Positions 29,884 through 39,684 of a DNA stretch of 64,000 nt are shown here, piece by piece (position 1 is the stretch's first letter; each line of letters begins with the position of its first letter). Below the pieces are notes generated by a model that worked only from the letters and a program-made list of their open reading frames with translations, was not told where the DNA came from and ran no database searches. This DNA comes from Rhizobium sp. C1 (lineage in GTDB: Bacteria; Pseudomonadota; Alphaproteobacteria; Rhizobiales; Rhizobiaceae): positions 124,001 through 188,000 of the forward strand of contig NZ_JAJNCY010000004.1 in assembly GCF_021026335.1 (NCBI RefSeq), given 5' to 3'. The position numbers and the translations under genes are program-made.

Positions 29884-32883
29884 ATGAAAAAAGGTGATCA
29901 TCTCTTCCTCGTCGACGGCTCCGGCTTCATCTTCCGCGCCTTCCACGCCATCCCGCCACTCAACCGCAAGTCCGACGGCTTGCCGGTCAATGCCGTCTCG
30001 GGCTTCTGCAACATGCTGTGGAAGCTGCTGAACGACGCGCGCGACACCTCGGTCGGCGTGACGCCCACACATTTCGCGGTGATCTTCGATTATTCGTCGA
30101 AGACCTTCCGCAACGAGCTTTATGACAAGTACAAGGCCCACCGTCCGCCGCCGCCAGCCGATCTCATCCCGCAATTCGGGCTGATCCGCGAGGCGACCAA
30201 AGCCTTCAACCTGCCCTGCATCGAGAAGGAAGGCTACGAGGCCGACGACCTGATCGCCACCTATGCGCGGCAGGCCGAAGCGATCGGCGCGGATGTGACG
30301 ATCATCTCCTCCGACAAGGACCTGATGCAGCTCGTCACCGCCAATGTCCACATGTACGACGCCATGAAGGACAAGCAGATTTCGATCCCTGAAGTGATCG
30401 AGAAATGGGGCGTGCCGCCGGAAAAGATGATCGACATGCAGGCCATGACCGGTGACTCCACCGACAATGTGCCCGGCATTCCCGGCATCGGTCCGAAGAC
30501 GGCGGCGCAGCTGCTCGAAGAGTTCGGCGATCTCGATACGCTGCTCGCCCGCGCGGACGAGATCAAGCAGGTCAAGCGCCGCGAGACGATCATCGCCAAT
30601 CGCGAACTGGCGCTCATCTCGCGCCAGCTCGTGACGCTGAAGACCGATACGCCGGTGGACGTTCCTCTGGAAAAGATGGAGCTTCACCCGCAGGACGGTC
30701 CGCGCCTGATCGGCTTCCTGAAGGCGATGGAATTCACCACGCTCACCCGCCGCGTCGCCGAAAAGACCGGGACGGAAGCAGGCGAAATCGAGCCGGCAAA
30801 CGTTCCCGTCCAATGGGGCGAAGCGGCCCACGGTCCCGATCTCGATCCGGGCGAGGCCGGCGCTGCTGGCACGGTCGCCGCCGCCGCGAAGCCGGCAGCC
30901 TCCGCACCCGCCTCGACAAAGGCTGCTTCCGTCGAAGCCCCCGCCGATGGCTTCAAGCCCGCCGATCTCGCTGCCGCCCGCGCTTCCGCCTTCGCCGGCA
31001 AGCCCATCGACACGACCGGCTACGTCGCCATCCGCGATGTCGAGACGCTGAAGCAGTGGATCGCCGAAGCCTATGAGACCGGAATCGTCGGCTTCGACAC
31101 CGAAACCACCTCGCTCGACCCGATGCTGGCGGAACTTGTCGGCTTCTCGCTGGCGATTGCCGATAACGCCAAGTCGCCGGATGGCGCGGATATCCGCGCC
31201 GCCTATGTGCCGCTCGGCCACAAGGACGGCGTTGGCGATCTCTTAGGGGGAGGCGGTCTCATAGCAGGCCAGATTCCGATCCGTACCGCCCTCGACCTCA
31301 TCAAGCCGCTGATGCAGGACCCGGCGGTGCTGAAGGTCGCGCAGAACATGAAATATGACTGGCTGGTGATGAAGCGCCACGGCGTTACCATCGACGGTTT
31401 CGACGACACGATGCTGATGTCCTATGTGCTCGATGCCGGCAAGGGCAATCACGGCATGGACACGCTGTCGGAACGCTGGCTCGGCCACAAGCCGATCGCC
31501 TACAAGGACGTGACCGGCACCGGCAAGGCCTCGGTGACCTTCGACATGGTGGCCATCGACAAGGCGACCGCCTACGCAGCCGAAGACGCCGACGTGACGC
31601 TGCGCCTCTGGATGGTGCTGAAACCCCGCCTCGCGGCCGAAGGCGTGATGAGCGTCTACGAGCGGCTGGAACGTCCGCTGGTTCCGGTTCTCGCACTCAT
31701 GGAAGAGCGCGGAATTTCGGTCGACCGCCGGATCCTCTCCCGCCTTTCAGGCGAACTGGCACAGGGCGCGGCGGCACTTGAGGAATCCATCCAGTCGCTC
31801 GCCGGCGAGCCCTTTAATCCGGGCTCGCCCAAGCAGCTCGGCGATATCCTCTTCGGCAAGATGGGGCTTCCCGGCGGCTCGAAGACGAAGACCGGCCAAT
31901 GGTCGACCTCGGCCCAGGTTCTCGAAGACCTCGCCGCCGAAGGCCACGAACTGCCCCGCCGCATCGTCGACTGGCGCCAGCTCACCAAGCTGAAATCGAC
32001 CTATACCGACGCACTGCCCGGCTATATCCATCCGGACACGAAGCGCGTCCACACATCCTATGCGCTGGCCGCCACGACAACAGGCCGCCTCTCCTCCTCC
32101 GAGCCGAACCTGCAGAACATCCCGGTCCGCACGGCGGAAGGCCGCAAGATCCGCACCGCCTTCATCGCCTCGCCCGGCAATGTTCTGGTTTCGGCCGACT
32201 ATAGTCAGATCGAGCTGCGCGTTCTCGCCCATGTCGCCGAGATCCCGCAGCTGCGCCGCGCCTTTGAGGATGGCGTCGACATTCACGCCATGACCGCATC
32301 CGAAATGTTCGGCGTGCCCGTCGAAGGCATGCCATCGGAAGTGCGCCGCCGCGCCAAGGCGATCAATTTCGGCATCATCTACGGCATCTCCGCCTTCGGC
32401 CTCGCCAATCAGCTCAGCATCGCGCGCGGCGAGGCCGGCGATTACATCAAGAAATATTTCGAACGCTTCCCCGGCATCAAGGACTACATGGAAAGCACCA
32501 AGGCCTTTGCGCGGGAGCACGGCTATGTCGAAACCATCTTCGGCCGCCGCGCCTGGTATCCGGAAATCCGCTCGTCCAACCCGTCGCTGAAGGCCTTCAA
32601 CGAACGCGCCGCAATTAACGCGCCAATCCAGGGCTCAGCCGCCGACATCATCCGCCGCGCCATGGTGCGCATGGACGGCGTGCTGGAAGAGGCGAAGCTC
32701 TCGGCCCGTATGCTGCTTCAGGTCCACGACGAACTGATCTTCGAAGTCCCGGAAGCCGAAGCCGACAAGACGATTGCCGTCGTCACCAAGGCCATGGAGG
32801 GCGCTGCCTTCCCCGCCATCAACATGAGGGTGCCGCTGAAGGTCGACGCCCGCGCCGCACAGAACTGGGACGAGGCGCACTAG
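29884..32883 (+). CDS. polA: DNA polymerase I
   Basis: Repair and Okazaki-fragment processing polymerase, 999 residues. Domains are a 5'-3' exonuclease (about 1-295), a linker rich in alanine and proline (about 300-365), a 3'-5' exonuclease (about 375-570) and the polymerase (about 610-999). Proofreading looks intact: DTETTS (near 406), QNMKYD and YAAED supply the three acidic motifs. Polymerase motifs are DYSQIELR (near 773), RRRAKAINFGIIYG and VHDELIFEV (near 947). Start is ATG 29884. It stands alone and diverges from the lipoprotein hydrolase. Confidence 0.97.
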   Translation: MKKGDHLFLVDGSGFIFRAFHAIPPLNRKSDGLPVNAVSGFCNMLWKLLNDARDTSVGVTPTHFAVIFDYSSKTFRNELYDKYKAHRPPPPADLIPQFGLIREATKAFNLPCIEKEGYEADDLIATYARQAEAIGADVTIISSDKDLMQLVTANVHMYDAMKDKQISIPEVIEKWGVPPEKMIDMQAMTGDSTDNVPGIPGIGPKTAAQLLEEFGDLDTLLARADEIKQVKRRETIIANRELALISRQLVTLKTDTPVDVPLEKMELHPQDGPRLIGFLKAMEFTTLTRRVAEKTGTEAGEIEPANVPVQWGEAAHGPDLDPGEAGAAGTVAAAAKPAASAPASTKAASVEAPADGFKPADLAAARASAFAGKPIDTTGYVAIRDVETLKQWIAEAYETGIVGFDTETTSLDPMLAELVGFSLAIADNAKSPDGADIRAAYVPLGHKDGVGDLLGGGGLIAGQIPIRTALDLIKPLMQDPAVLKVAQNMKYDWLVMKRHGVTIDGFDDTMLMSYVLDAGKGNHGMDTLSERWLGHKPIAYKDVTGTGKASVTFDMVAIDKATAYAAEDADVTLRLWMVLKPRLAAEGVMSVYERLERPLVPVLALMEERGISVDRRILSRLSGELAQGAAALEESIQSLAGEPFNPGSPKQLGDILFGKMGLPGGSKTKTGQWSTSAQVLEDLAAEGHELPRRIVDWRQLTKLKSTYTDALPGYIHPDTKRVHTSYALAATTTGRLSSSEPNLQNIPVRTAEGRKIRTAFIASPGNVLVSADYSQIELRVLAHVAEIPQLRRAFEDGVDIHAMTASEMFGVPVEGMPSEVRRRAKAINFGIIYGISAFGLANQLSIARGEAGDYIKKYFERFPGIKDYMESTKAFAREHGYVETIFGRRAWYPEIRSSNPSLKAFNERAAINAPIQGSAADIIRRAMVRMDGVLEEAKLSARMLLQVHDELIFEVPEAEADKTIAVVTKAMEGAAFPAINMRVPLKVDARAAQNWDEAH

Positions 32884-32912
32884 CGCCTCCGCCCCCCTTA
32901 AGTGCGGAATAC

Positions 32913-32949
32913 TTGACAACGCTCATATATCCATTATTCTGGATATATG
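32913..32949 (+). promoter_or_regulatory. arsR promoter and overlapping operator
   Basis: TTGACA (32913-32918) and TATTCT (32935-32940) are 16 bases apart. A perfect inverted repeat CATATATCCA / TGGATATATG (32924-32933 and 32940-32949, spacer six) covers the -10 and the arsR ATG. The predicted transcription start coincides with the ATG at 32947, and no ribosome site precedes it. Confidence 0.75.
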
Positions 32950-33315
32950 GATGAAAAGAGCACGATAACCGCCCTCGCGGCGCTGGCGCAGTCGACGCGG
33001 CTTCAGACCTTTCGGCTGCTGGTCTCGCATGAACCCGAAGGTGTGCCTGCCGGAGAGCTTGCGCGCCTTCTCGGTGTTCCGCAAAACACCATGTCGGCGC
33101 ATCTGGCAACGCTTGTGCAAGCCGGACTGATCATGGGCGAACGCCACAGCCGTTCCATTATCTATCGTGCCGATCTCAATGCTTTCAGAGATTTGGCACT
33201 CTATCTGCTCAAGGATTGTTGCGGCGGAAATGCCGATCTTTGTGCGCCGCTTGTCGATCAACTTGCCCCCTGCTGCGTTCCCGCGCAGATCAAACCCGAC
33301 GGAAAGGTGGCCTGA
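32947..33315 (+). CDS. arsR: ArsR/SmtB-family arsenic-type repressor
   Basis: The 122-residue winged-helix repressor has its HTH at about 34-60 (ELARLLGVPQNTMSAHLATL). The C-terminal cysteines Cys91, Cys92 and Cys99, plus a further CC near the end, could bind As(III)/Sb(III). This placement resembles the C-terminal site of the Acidithiobacillus ArsR rather than the helix-3 site of the E. coli type. It starts at ATG 32947 inside its own operator, so it is surely autoregulated and probably translated from a leaderless message. arsC follows two bases later. Confidence 0.9.
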   Translation: MDEKSTITALAALAQSTRLQTFRLLVSHEPEGVPAGELARLLGVPQNTMSAHLATLVQAGLIMGERHSRSIIYRADLNAFRDLALYLLKDCCGGNADLCAPLVDQLAPCCVPAQIKPDGKVA

Positions 33316-33317
33316 AC

Positions 33318-33743
33318 ATGGGCGTTACCATCTATCACAATCCAGCCTGCGGCACCTCCCGCAACACGCTCGAACTGATCCGCCTGAGCGGTGTCGAGCC
33401 GACCGTGATCGAGTACCTGAAGTCGCCCCCGGACCGGGATACGCTGGTGAACCTGATCGACGATGCCGGCCTGAGCGTGCGCGAAGCCATCCGGCAGAAG
33501 GGCACGCCTTACCAGGAACTCGGCCTCGACAACCCGTCCCTGTCGGACGATGCGCTTCTCGACGCCATGCTGGCTCATCCGATTCTGATCAACCGGCCCT
33601 TCGTCGTGACCCCCATGGGCACGCGACTCTCACGACCGTCCGAGATTGTTCTGGACATCCTGCCTGCCGATGCCTTCAAGGGACCCTTCGTGAAGGAGGA
33701 TGGCGAGGCGGTACTGGATGCGGAGGGACGGCGCCTTGTCTGA
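33318..33743 (+). CDS. arsC: Arsenate reductase, glutaredoxin-linked type
   Basis: Reduces arsenate to arsenite using glutathione/glutaredoxin. The 141-residue protein has the thioredoxin-like active site [12 protein letters not shown] with the catalytic cysteine at position 11, and the arginines in [16 protein letters not shown]. This is the E. coli plasmid R773 type, not the thioredoxin-linked phosphatase type. ATG 33318 follows the arsR stop by two bases, and the stop overlaps the arsH start. No arsenite efflux gene is adjacent. Confidence 0.92.
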   Translation: MGVTIYHNPACGTSRNTLELIRLSGVEPTVIEYLKSPPDRDTLVNLIDDAGLSVREAIRQKGTPYQELGLDNPSLSDDALLDAMLAHPILINRPFVVTPMGTRLSRPSEIVLDILPADAFKGPFVKEDGEAVLDAEGRRLV

Positions 33744-34443
33744 CTTTCCCGCCGCCGACCCGCGCTTCCTCGAGAACCCCGACCTTGCAGCTCTGCGCCC
33801 GACGTTTTCCGACCATCCGCCGCGGATTCTCATCCTCTACGGTTCGCTCCGGCAAGTCTCCTATAGCCGTCTGCTGGCCGAAGAGGCGGGACGATTGCTG
33901 ACCCGCTTCGGCGCAGAGGTGCGTTTCTTCAATCCTGCCGGCCTGCCCCTGCCCGACGACGCTCCTGCAAGCCATCCAAAGGTGAAGGAGTTGCGCGAAC
34001 TGTCGGAGTGGTCGGAAGGTCAGGTCTGGGTCAGCCCGGAGCGGCATGGCCAGATCACGGGGATCATGAAGGCGCAGATCGACTGGATTCCGTTGTCCAT
34101 CGGCTCGATCCGACCGACACAGGGCAAGACGCTCGCGGTCATGCAGGTATCCGGCGGATCGCAGAGCTTCAACGCCGTCAACACGCTCCGTCTGCTCGGT
34201 CGCTGGATGCGGATGATCACCATCCCCAATCAGAGCAGCGTGGCGAAAGCCTTTCAGGAATTTGACGAGCACGGCCGGATGAAGCCGTCATCCTACTACG
34301 ACCGCGTTGTCGATGTCTGCGAGGAGCTGATGAAATTCACGCTGCTGACGCGCGATTGCTCAGGCTATCTGACCGACAGGTACAGCGAGCGAAAGGAAGA
34401 CGCCGCCAAGCTGGAAAAGCGGGTTAATCTGCAATCCATCTGA
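33736..34443 (+). CDS. arsH: ArsH NADPH-dependent FMN reductase
   Basis: The 235-residue flavodoxin-fold oxidoreductase of ArsH type is known in related bacteria to oxidise trivalent organoarsenicals and reduce quinones or metals. The FMN-binding loop is [18 protein letters not shown] (near 33-50) and the second contact is [21 protein letters not shown] use TTG 33736 ([12 protein letters not shown]), nine bases after GGAGG; ATG 33718 is an alternative. The start overlaps the arsC stop. It is the last gene of arsR-arsC-arsH. Confidence 0.9.
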   Translation: MSDFPAADPRFLENPDLAALRPTFSDHPPRILILYGSLRQVSYSRLLAEEAGRLLTRFGAEVRFFNPAGLPLPDDAPASHPKVKELRELSEWSEGQVWVSPERHGQITGIMKAQIDWIPLSIGSIRPTQGKTLAVMQVSGGSQSFNAVNTLRLLGRWMRMITIPNQSSVAKAFQEFDEHGRMKPSSYYDRVVDVCEELMKFTLLTRDCSGYLTDRYSERKEDAAKLEKRVNLQSI

Positions 34444-34667
34444 GGTATGCCTTCAAAGGTATGATCGACGCTCGCACGGGGACCTGACGCTCGAAGCAGG
34501 CTTGGGTACAACACCGAAGTCCAGCTTAAGCGCGGCCTGAGCGCTGCGTGAGCGTTAACGACCATGGCCGATCCGTAATCTGCCTTTCTAATCTTTAATT
34601 TGCCGGAACCATATCGGCTTCCTAAGTGTTCATCTGCGCGGGCATAACTTGAACAGAGGAAGACACC

Positions 34668-35375
34668 ATGAAATCAGGAAAACTGGTTCTGGCGGGCATT
34701 GCTTCGGTGATGTTGGTCAGCGCAGCCGCGATACCGTCGCTGGCCCAGCAAGCGAGTGGCGAAAAGATGCCGGGGCCGCGCGGTCCTATGGCTTATGCCT
34801 TTATGATGCTGGACACGAACAAGGACGGCAAGATCACGCGGGACGAGTTCGAGGCCGACAAGGCGAAAATCTTCGCCGAGATCGACAAGAATGGCGACAA
34901 GAAGCTTTCCTATGACGAGGTGAAAGCCTGGTCGAAGGATGTCATGGCAAAGATGGCGGAAAACAATGCCGGTCCGGACGAAGGTCCCGATGCGCCACCG
35001 CCGCCGGCTGACGGCAAGGCCCCGCCTCCGCCACCACCGCCGGCTGATGGTAAGGCACCGCCGCCGCCCCCGCCGCCGGGTCCTGAAAAGGCAGATGCCG
35101 GCCCCGATGGCTGGGGTCCGGGACCGAGAGGTCCGCACGGCAAGCACCACCACGGTCCGCGCATGGACCCGCGTGAGCGGCTGGCCGAGATGTTCTTGCG
35201 CGCCGATGCCAATGACGATGGCTTCATCAGCCAGGAAGAGTTCAACGTCATGGCCGACCGCATGTTCACGCGGATGGACCGCAATGGCGATGGCGTGATC
35301 GACATGAAGGACATGCCGCGCATGATGCGCGACCGTGGCCCGGGCGCACCGCCGCCTCCGCCGAAGAAGGGTTGA
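34668..35375 (+). CDS. Exported EF-hand calcium-binding protein
   Basis: The 235-residue protein has a signal peptide (hydrophobic 7-24, likely cleaved after the SLA at about 26) and four EF-hand loops in two pairs. The first pair is DTNKDGKITRDE and DKNGDKKLSYDE (about 49-85); the second is DANDDGFISQEE and DRNGDGVIDMKD (about 180-225). The pairs are joined by a linker with two copies of a PPPPPADGKAPP-type proline-rich repeat and a glycine/histidine-rich patch (HGKHHHGP). It is probably periplasmic and binds calcium. Start is ATG 34668 after AGAGGA. It stands alone. Confidence 0.82.
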   Translation: MKSGKLVLAGIASVMLVSAAAIPSLAQQASGEKMPGPRGPMAYAFMMLDTNKDGKITRDEFEADKAKIFAEIDKNGDKKLSYDEVKAWSKDVMAKMAENNAGPDEGPDAPPPPADGKAPPPPPPPADGKAPPPPPPPGPEKADAGPDGWGPGPRGPHGKHHHGPRMDPRERLAEMFLRADANDDGFISQEEFNVMADRMFTRMDRNGDGVIDMKDMPRMMRDRGPGAPPPPPKKG

Positions 35376-35389
35376 TCCCTTTTTAACTC

Positions 35390-36316
35390 CTAGTCGAATG
35401 ACGATCCGCGGCGGGACACCCTGTCGCGGATCGTTTGCATGAGAAGGGTGAGCGACGGCGACGGCTCGGCGCTGGCCAGCCGCGTCAGCCCCACGGCGCC
35501 CCGCGTTTCCGCCATGTCAACATCAAGCGCCCGGAAGCGCCCCGCCGAAAGCTCCGAGGCCACCACGCCCCGCGAGATGATCCACACCGCGCTATGCTCC
35601 ATCACGAAGGCGCGGCCGAAACTGTCCGACACCGTCTCGATCACAGTCGGAAAGTCGGCAATTCCGTTCGTCAGCAACAGCCGTTCGACATAGGGCCGGA
35701 TGACCGAGCCGCGCGTTGGCATCAGCACCGGATAGTTGGCCAGTTCGCTCAGCGAAAAATTTCGCCCCGCCGCCAACGGATGGTCGGCCGCAACGACGAA
35801 AACCACCTCCTCGTTATAGAGCGGCTCGAAGGTCAGCCCCGTCATCATCTCGGGCGCGGCCATGCGGCCGACGACCAGATCGAGCCCGCCGACGCGCAGC
35901 TCTTCCAGCAACCAGCGATTTTCCCCCGTCACCACCGTCAGCCGGCTCCCGGTCTTCAGACCCAGGAAATCCGCCGCCACATCCGGCATGACGGTCGCGG
36001 AGACCGTCGGCAGCGCGCCGACCCGCACCGGCGGCCCCTCCTCCTTCAATGCCTGCGAAATCGAATCGAAACCGCGCCGCACCGATGCCACGCTCTCGCC
36101 CGCATGGCGCAGAAAAATTTCGCCCACATGCGAAAGCCGGATACCGCGCCCGTCCTTTTCCACAAGCGCCGTCTCCAGAATGTCTTCGAGCTCCCGCATC
36201 GTGCGGGTCACGGCGGGTTGCGTGACATGAAGCGCCTCGGCTGCCTTGCCCACGCTTTTATGACGTGCGACTTCTATCAGCACCTGCAAATGGCGGAACT
36301 TGATGCGGCTGTCCAA
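35390..36316 (-). CDS. pcaQ: LysR-type regulator PcaQ
   Basis: LysR-family activator of the protocatechuate genes; in Agrobacterium and Sinorhizobium it responds to beta-carboxy-cis,cis-muconate and gamma-carboxymuconolactone. The 308-residue protein has an N-terminal HTH (about 5-63; SVGKAAEALHVTQPAVTRTMRELE) and the two-lobed effector domain. The start is TTG 36316; no in-frame ATG is near. It is divergent from pcaDCHG with an 87-base gap containing a PcaQ-type palindrome. The context makes the assignment firm. Confidence 0.93.
   Translation of the reverse strand: MDSRIKFRHLQVLIEVARHKSVGKAAEALHVTQPAVTRTMRELEDILETALVEKDGRGIRLSHVGEIFLRHAGESVASVRRGFDSISQALKEEGPPVRVGALPTVSATVMPDVAADFLGLKTGSRLTVVTGENRWLLEELRVGGLDLVVGRMAAPEMMTGLTFEPLYNEEVVFVVAADHPLAAGRNFSLSELANYPVLMPTRGSVIRPYVERLLLTNGIADFPTVIETVSDSFGRAFVMEHSAVWIISRGVVASELSAGRFRALDVDMAETRGAVGLTRLASAEPSPSLTLLMQTIRDRVSRRGSSFD
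35401..35434. terminator. Inverted repeat at the 3' end of pcaQ
   Basis: A perfect 10-base inverted repeat (ACGATCCGCG / CGCGGATCGT) lies inside the last codons of pcaQ. It may stop the convergent EF-hand transcript, though the T-tract is short. Confidence 0.35.
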
Positions 36317-36319
36317 TTC

Positions 36320-36335
36320 ATAACCACCCCGTTAT
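36320..36335. promoter_or_regulatory. PcaQ operator
   Basis: ATAACCACCCCGTTAT is an ATAAC-N6-GTTAT palindrome close to the PcaQ site described in rhizobia (ATAACC-N4-GGTTA-like). It sits just upstream of the pcaQ start and 68 bases upstream of pcaD. Confidence 0.78.
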
Positions 36336-36403
36336 CAATTGAGCCAGAAATATCATTTTACCAAACAAAATACAGCATTTATCACACCCTTACGGAGGAC
36401 ATC

Positions 36404-37198
36404 ATGGCTTTTGCTGAAATCGGCGGAACGGTACTGCATTACGAACTTCTGGGCGATCCGGAAGCCGACCGCACGATTGTCTTCGCCAACTCTCTCGGCA
36501 CCGATTTCCGCATCTGGCTGCCGGTCTTCGACGAACTCGATGATGACATCGCCATCCTTCTCTACGACAAGCGCGGCCATGGCCTCTCGGGCCTCGGCAA
36601 GCAGCCGTCGTCGATCGAGGACCATGCGCAGGACGTCATCGATCTCTGCGCGATGCTCGGCATCGACAAGGCTGTCTTCTGCGGTCTCTCCGTCGGCGGA
36701 CTCATCGCGCAGGGCATCTGGAAGCTCAAGCCTTCGCTGGTCGAAGCCATCATCCTCTGCGACACCGCCGCCAAGATTGGCACCGCCGACATGTGGAATG
36801 GCCGCATCGCCGCCATCGAGGCAAACGGCATCGCCTCGCTCTCGACGCCCGTTCTGGAGCGCTGGTTCACGCCGAAATTCTTCCAGGACCGCGCGACCGA
36901 TCTGGAAGGCTATCGCCAGATGCTCGAGCGCCAGCCGGTTGCCGGCTATAATGGCGTATGCGCCGCCATCCGAGACGCGGATTTCACCGCCTCCACGGCA
37001 ACCGTCACGGTTCCGACCCTTGTGGTCGTCGGCGATCAGGACGGCTCGACGCCGCCGGATCTCGTGCGCGCCACCGCCGATCTTATTTCGGGCGCCGCCT
37101 TCGAAATCATCAAGGGCTGCGGCCATATTCCTTGCGTGGAACAGCCCGAGGCGCTTGCCCGGCTGATCTCGCGCTTCCTGTCGAGACTGGGAGACTGA
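36404..37198 (+). CDS. pcaD: 3-oxoadipate enol-lactonase
   Basis: Hydrolyses beta-ketoadipate enol-lactone to beta-ketoadipate. The 264-residue alpha/beta hydrolase has the nucleophile in CGLSVGGLIAQ and a late histidine in GCGHIPCVEQP; the oxyanion region is NSLGTDFRIW. It starts at ATG 36404 with CGGAGG five bases upstream. First gene of pcaDCHG, activated by PcaQ. The reading frame stays open far upstream but that part is antisense to pcaQ. Confidence 0.94.
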   Translation: MAFAEIGGTVLHYELLGDPEADRTIVFANSLGTDFRIWLPVFDELDDDIAILLYDKRGHGLSGLGKQPSSIEDHAQDVIDLCAMLGIDKAVFCGLSVGGLIAQGIWKLKPSLVEAIILCDTAAKIGTADMWNGRIAAIEANGIASLSTPVLERWFTPKFFQDRATDLEGYRQMLERQPVAGYNGVCAAIRDADFTASTATVTVPTLVVVGDQDGSTPPDLVRATADLISGAAFEIIKGCGHIPCVEQPEALARLISRFLSRLGD

Positions 37199-37201
37199 CA
37201 C

Positions 37202-37588
37202 TTGAGCGAACAGCGTTCGGAACGTTTTGAACAGGGCATGAAAACCCGCCGGTCGGTTCTGGGCGATGCCCATGTCGACCGCGCGGAGAAGATGAAGACC
37301 GCCTTCGACGAACCGTTCCAGACGCTGATCACGGAAGCCGCCTGGGGCCATGTCTGGTCCCGGCCGGGGCTCACGAAGCGCGAACGCTCGCTGATCACCA
37401 TCGCGCTGCTCGCAGCGCTCGGCCATCACGACGAGGTCGCCATGCACACCCGCGCCACGGCCAATACGGGCGCGACGCCAGACGACCTCATGGAGGTCAT
37501 GCTGCATGTGGCGATCTATGCCGGCGTGCCCGCCGCCAACCATAATATCAAGATCATAAAAGACGTGCTGGAGAAGATGCACCCCGAA

Positions 37589-37594
<6 letters not shown>
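37202..37594 (+). CDS. pcaC: 4-carboxymuconolactone decarboxylase
   Basis: Decarboxylates gamma-carboxymuconolactone to the enol-lactone used by PcaD. The 130-residue CMD/AhpD-like protein has the conserved block KRERSLITIALLAALGHHDE and the C-terminal helix EVMLHVAIYAGVPAA. The start is TTG 37202, three bases after pcaD, behind a GGGAG. Its stop codon lies inside a small palindromic repeat that fills most of the gap to pcaH. Confidence 0.93.
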
Positions 37595-38404
<810 letters not shown>

Positions 38405-38405
38405 C

Positions 38406-39023
38406 ATGGTCCAGCCGCTCGGTTACCTGAAAGAATCCGCCTCGCAGACGGCAGGTCCTTATGTTCACATCGGCTGCACGCCGAATTTCGTCGGCATCGA
38501 AGGCGTCTTCGAGACCGATCTGGGTTCCGGCCCGCTCTATAACGACAAGACCAAGGGCGAGCGCATCACCGTGCGCGGCTTCGTCTTCGACGGCTCCGGC
38601 ACGCCACTGAAGGACGCGCTGATCGAAATCTGGCAGGCCGACGCGGACGGGCTCTACAACAGCCCGTCGGAAACGCGCGGTTCCGCCGACCCGAACTTCC
38701 TCGGATGGGGCCGTACGCCCGGCGACATGGCAACCGGCGAGTTCGTCTTCGAGACGATCAAACCCGGCAAGGTCCCCTTCAAGGGCGGCCGCTGGATGGC
38801 CCCACACATCACCTTCTGGGTTGTCGCGCGCGGCATCAATATCGGCCTGCAGACGCGCATGTACTTCCCCGAAGAGGAGGAAGCCAACGCCGCCGACCCG
38901 ATCCTCGGTCGCATAGAACACCGCGTCCGCGTCCCCACGCTGATCGCGAAAAAGGACGGCAACACCTACACGTTCAACATCCATCTTCAGGGTGAGAACG
39001 AAACGGTGTTCTTCGACATCTGA
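38406..39023 (+). CDS. pcaG: Protocatechuate 3,4-dioxygenase alpha subunit
   Basis: The partner of PcaH, 205 residues, has the intradiol dioxygenase fold (LIEIWQADADGLYNSP; TIKPGKVPF) but lacks the HIH iron ligands, as expected for the alpha subunit. Start is ATG 38406, two bases after the pcaH stop. It is the last gene of this operon here; a terminator follows, and pcaB, often next in Agrobacterium, is absent at this spot. Confidence 0.95.
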   Translation: MVQPLGYLKESASQTAGPYVHIGCTPNFVGIEGVFETDLGSGPLYNDKTKGERITVRGFVFDGSGTPLKDALIEIWQADADGLYNSPSETRGSADPNFLGWGRTPGDMATGEFVFETIKPGKVPFKGGRWMAPHITFWVVARGINIGLQTRMYFPEEEEANAADPILGRIEHRVRVPTLIAKKDGNTYTFNIHLQGENETVFFDI

Positions 39024-39049
39024 CGGGGTTTGCCGTCTCTCGAGACAGG

Positions 39050-39081
39050 GCCGCCGCTTCCGAAAAGGAGTGGCGGCTTTT
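39050..39081 (+). terminator. Intrinsic terminator after pcaDCHG
   Basis: GCCGCCGCTTCC and GGAGTGGCGGC form a stem with one G-T pair, followed by TTTT, 27 bases after pcaG. Confidence 0.8.
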
Positions 39082-39087
39082 GCGTTT

Positions 39088-39684
39088 TCAGAGCCTTACA
39101 CCGACGACACGCACAAAATGAGCGGCAAGCGCATCCAGAAGCGCCTCGCGGGCAGAACTGTCCGTCTCCAGCGCCGACATGCCGATCGCGCCATGAAGCG
39201 CATTGAAGAGGAAAATCGCCGTCAGGGCCGCATCGTCCAGTTTCCAGCACCCGGCAGACTGCCCGGCAAAGAGCAGGTTCCGCAAATCGTCTATCAGGAT
39301 ATTGTTCGTCAGCCCGTCCTTGGGTGGCGGTGCAGCCGAGAAGGCCAGCATATGGGCGGCTGCGGCGACGAGATAACCGTGGGCGCAGGCTTTCGCCCAG
39401 GTTCGCAGCCTGGCGCCGTGATCCGTCACCGGTTCCTTTTCGACAGCCTGCCTGATCTCGAAGAGCAATCGCGCGATGAAACGATCACGCAGCGCTTCCG
39501 CTACCTCGATCTTGGTGGCGAAATGGAGATAGAAAGCACCCTTGGAGATACCCGCTCCCTTGGCGATCTCCTCGATCGACGCGCTCTCGAAACCCTTTGA
39601 AAGGAAAATGCCCTCTGCGGCATTCATAATGTCTTCGCGTCGTTCCGTCGCCGGCTTGGTGCGCGGTCTTCCGGACTGTTTCAA
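39088..39684 (-). CDS. TetR-family repressor
   Basis: The 198-residue protein has an N-terminal HTH (about 15-60; SIEEIAKGAGISKGAFYLHFATK) and a C-terminal ligand-binding region of unknown specificity. The start is TTG 39684, which overlaps the stop of the upstream DinB gene (TTGA), so the two are translated together. A 17-base near-palindrome upstream of the DinB gene is the likely operator. This makes a small self-repressed unit. Confidence 0.85.
   Translation of the reverse strand: MKQSGRPRTKPATERREDIMNAAEGIFLSKGFESASIEEIAKGAGISKGAFYLHFATKIEVAEALRDRFIARLLFEIRQAVEKEPVTDHGARLRTWAKACAHGYLVAAAAHMLAFSAAPPPKDGLTNNILIDDLRNLLFAGQSAGCWKLDDAALTAIFLFNALHGAIGMSALETDSSAREALLDALAAHFVRVVGVRL

Noticed and set aside
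34981-35095. Repeated CCGCC-rich sequence as a possible DNA repeat element
   Set aside because: It is the coding sequence of the proline-rich linker of the EF-hand protein, in frame throughout.
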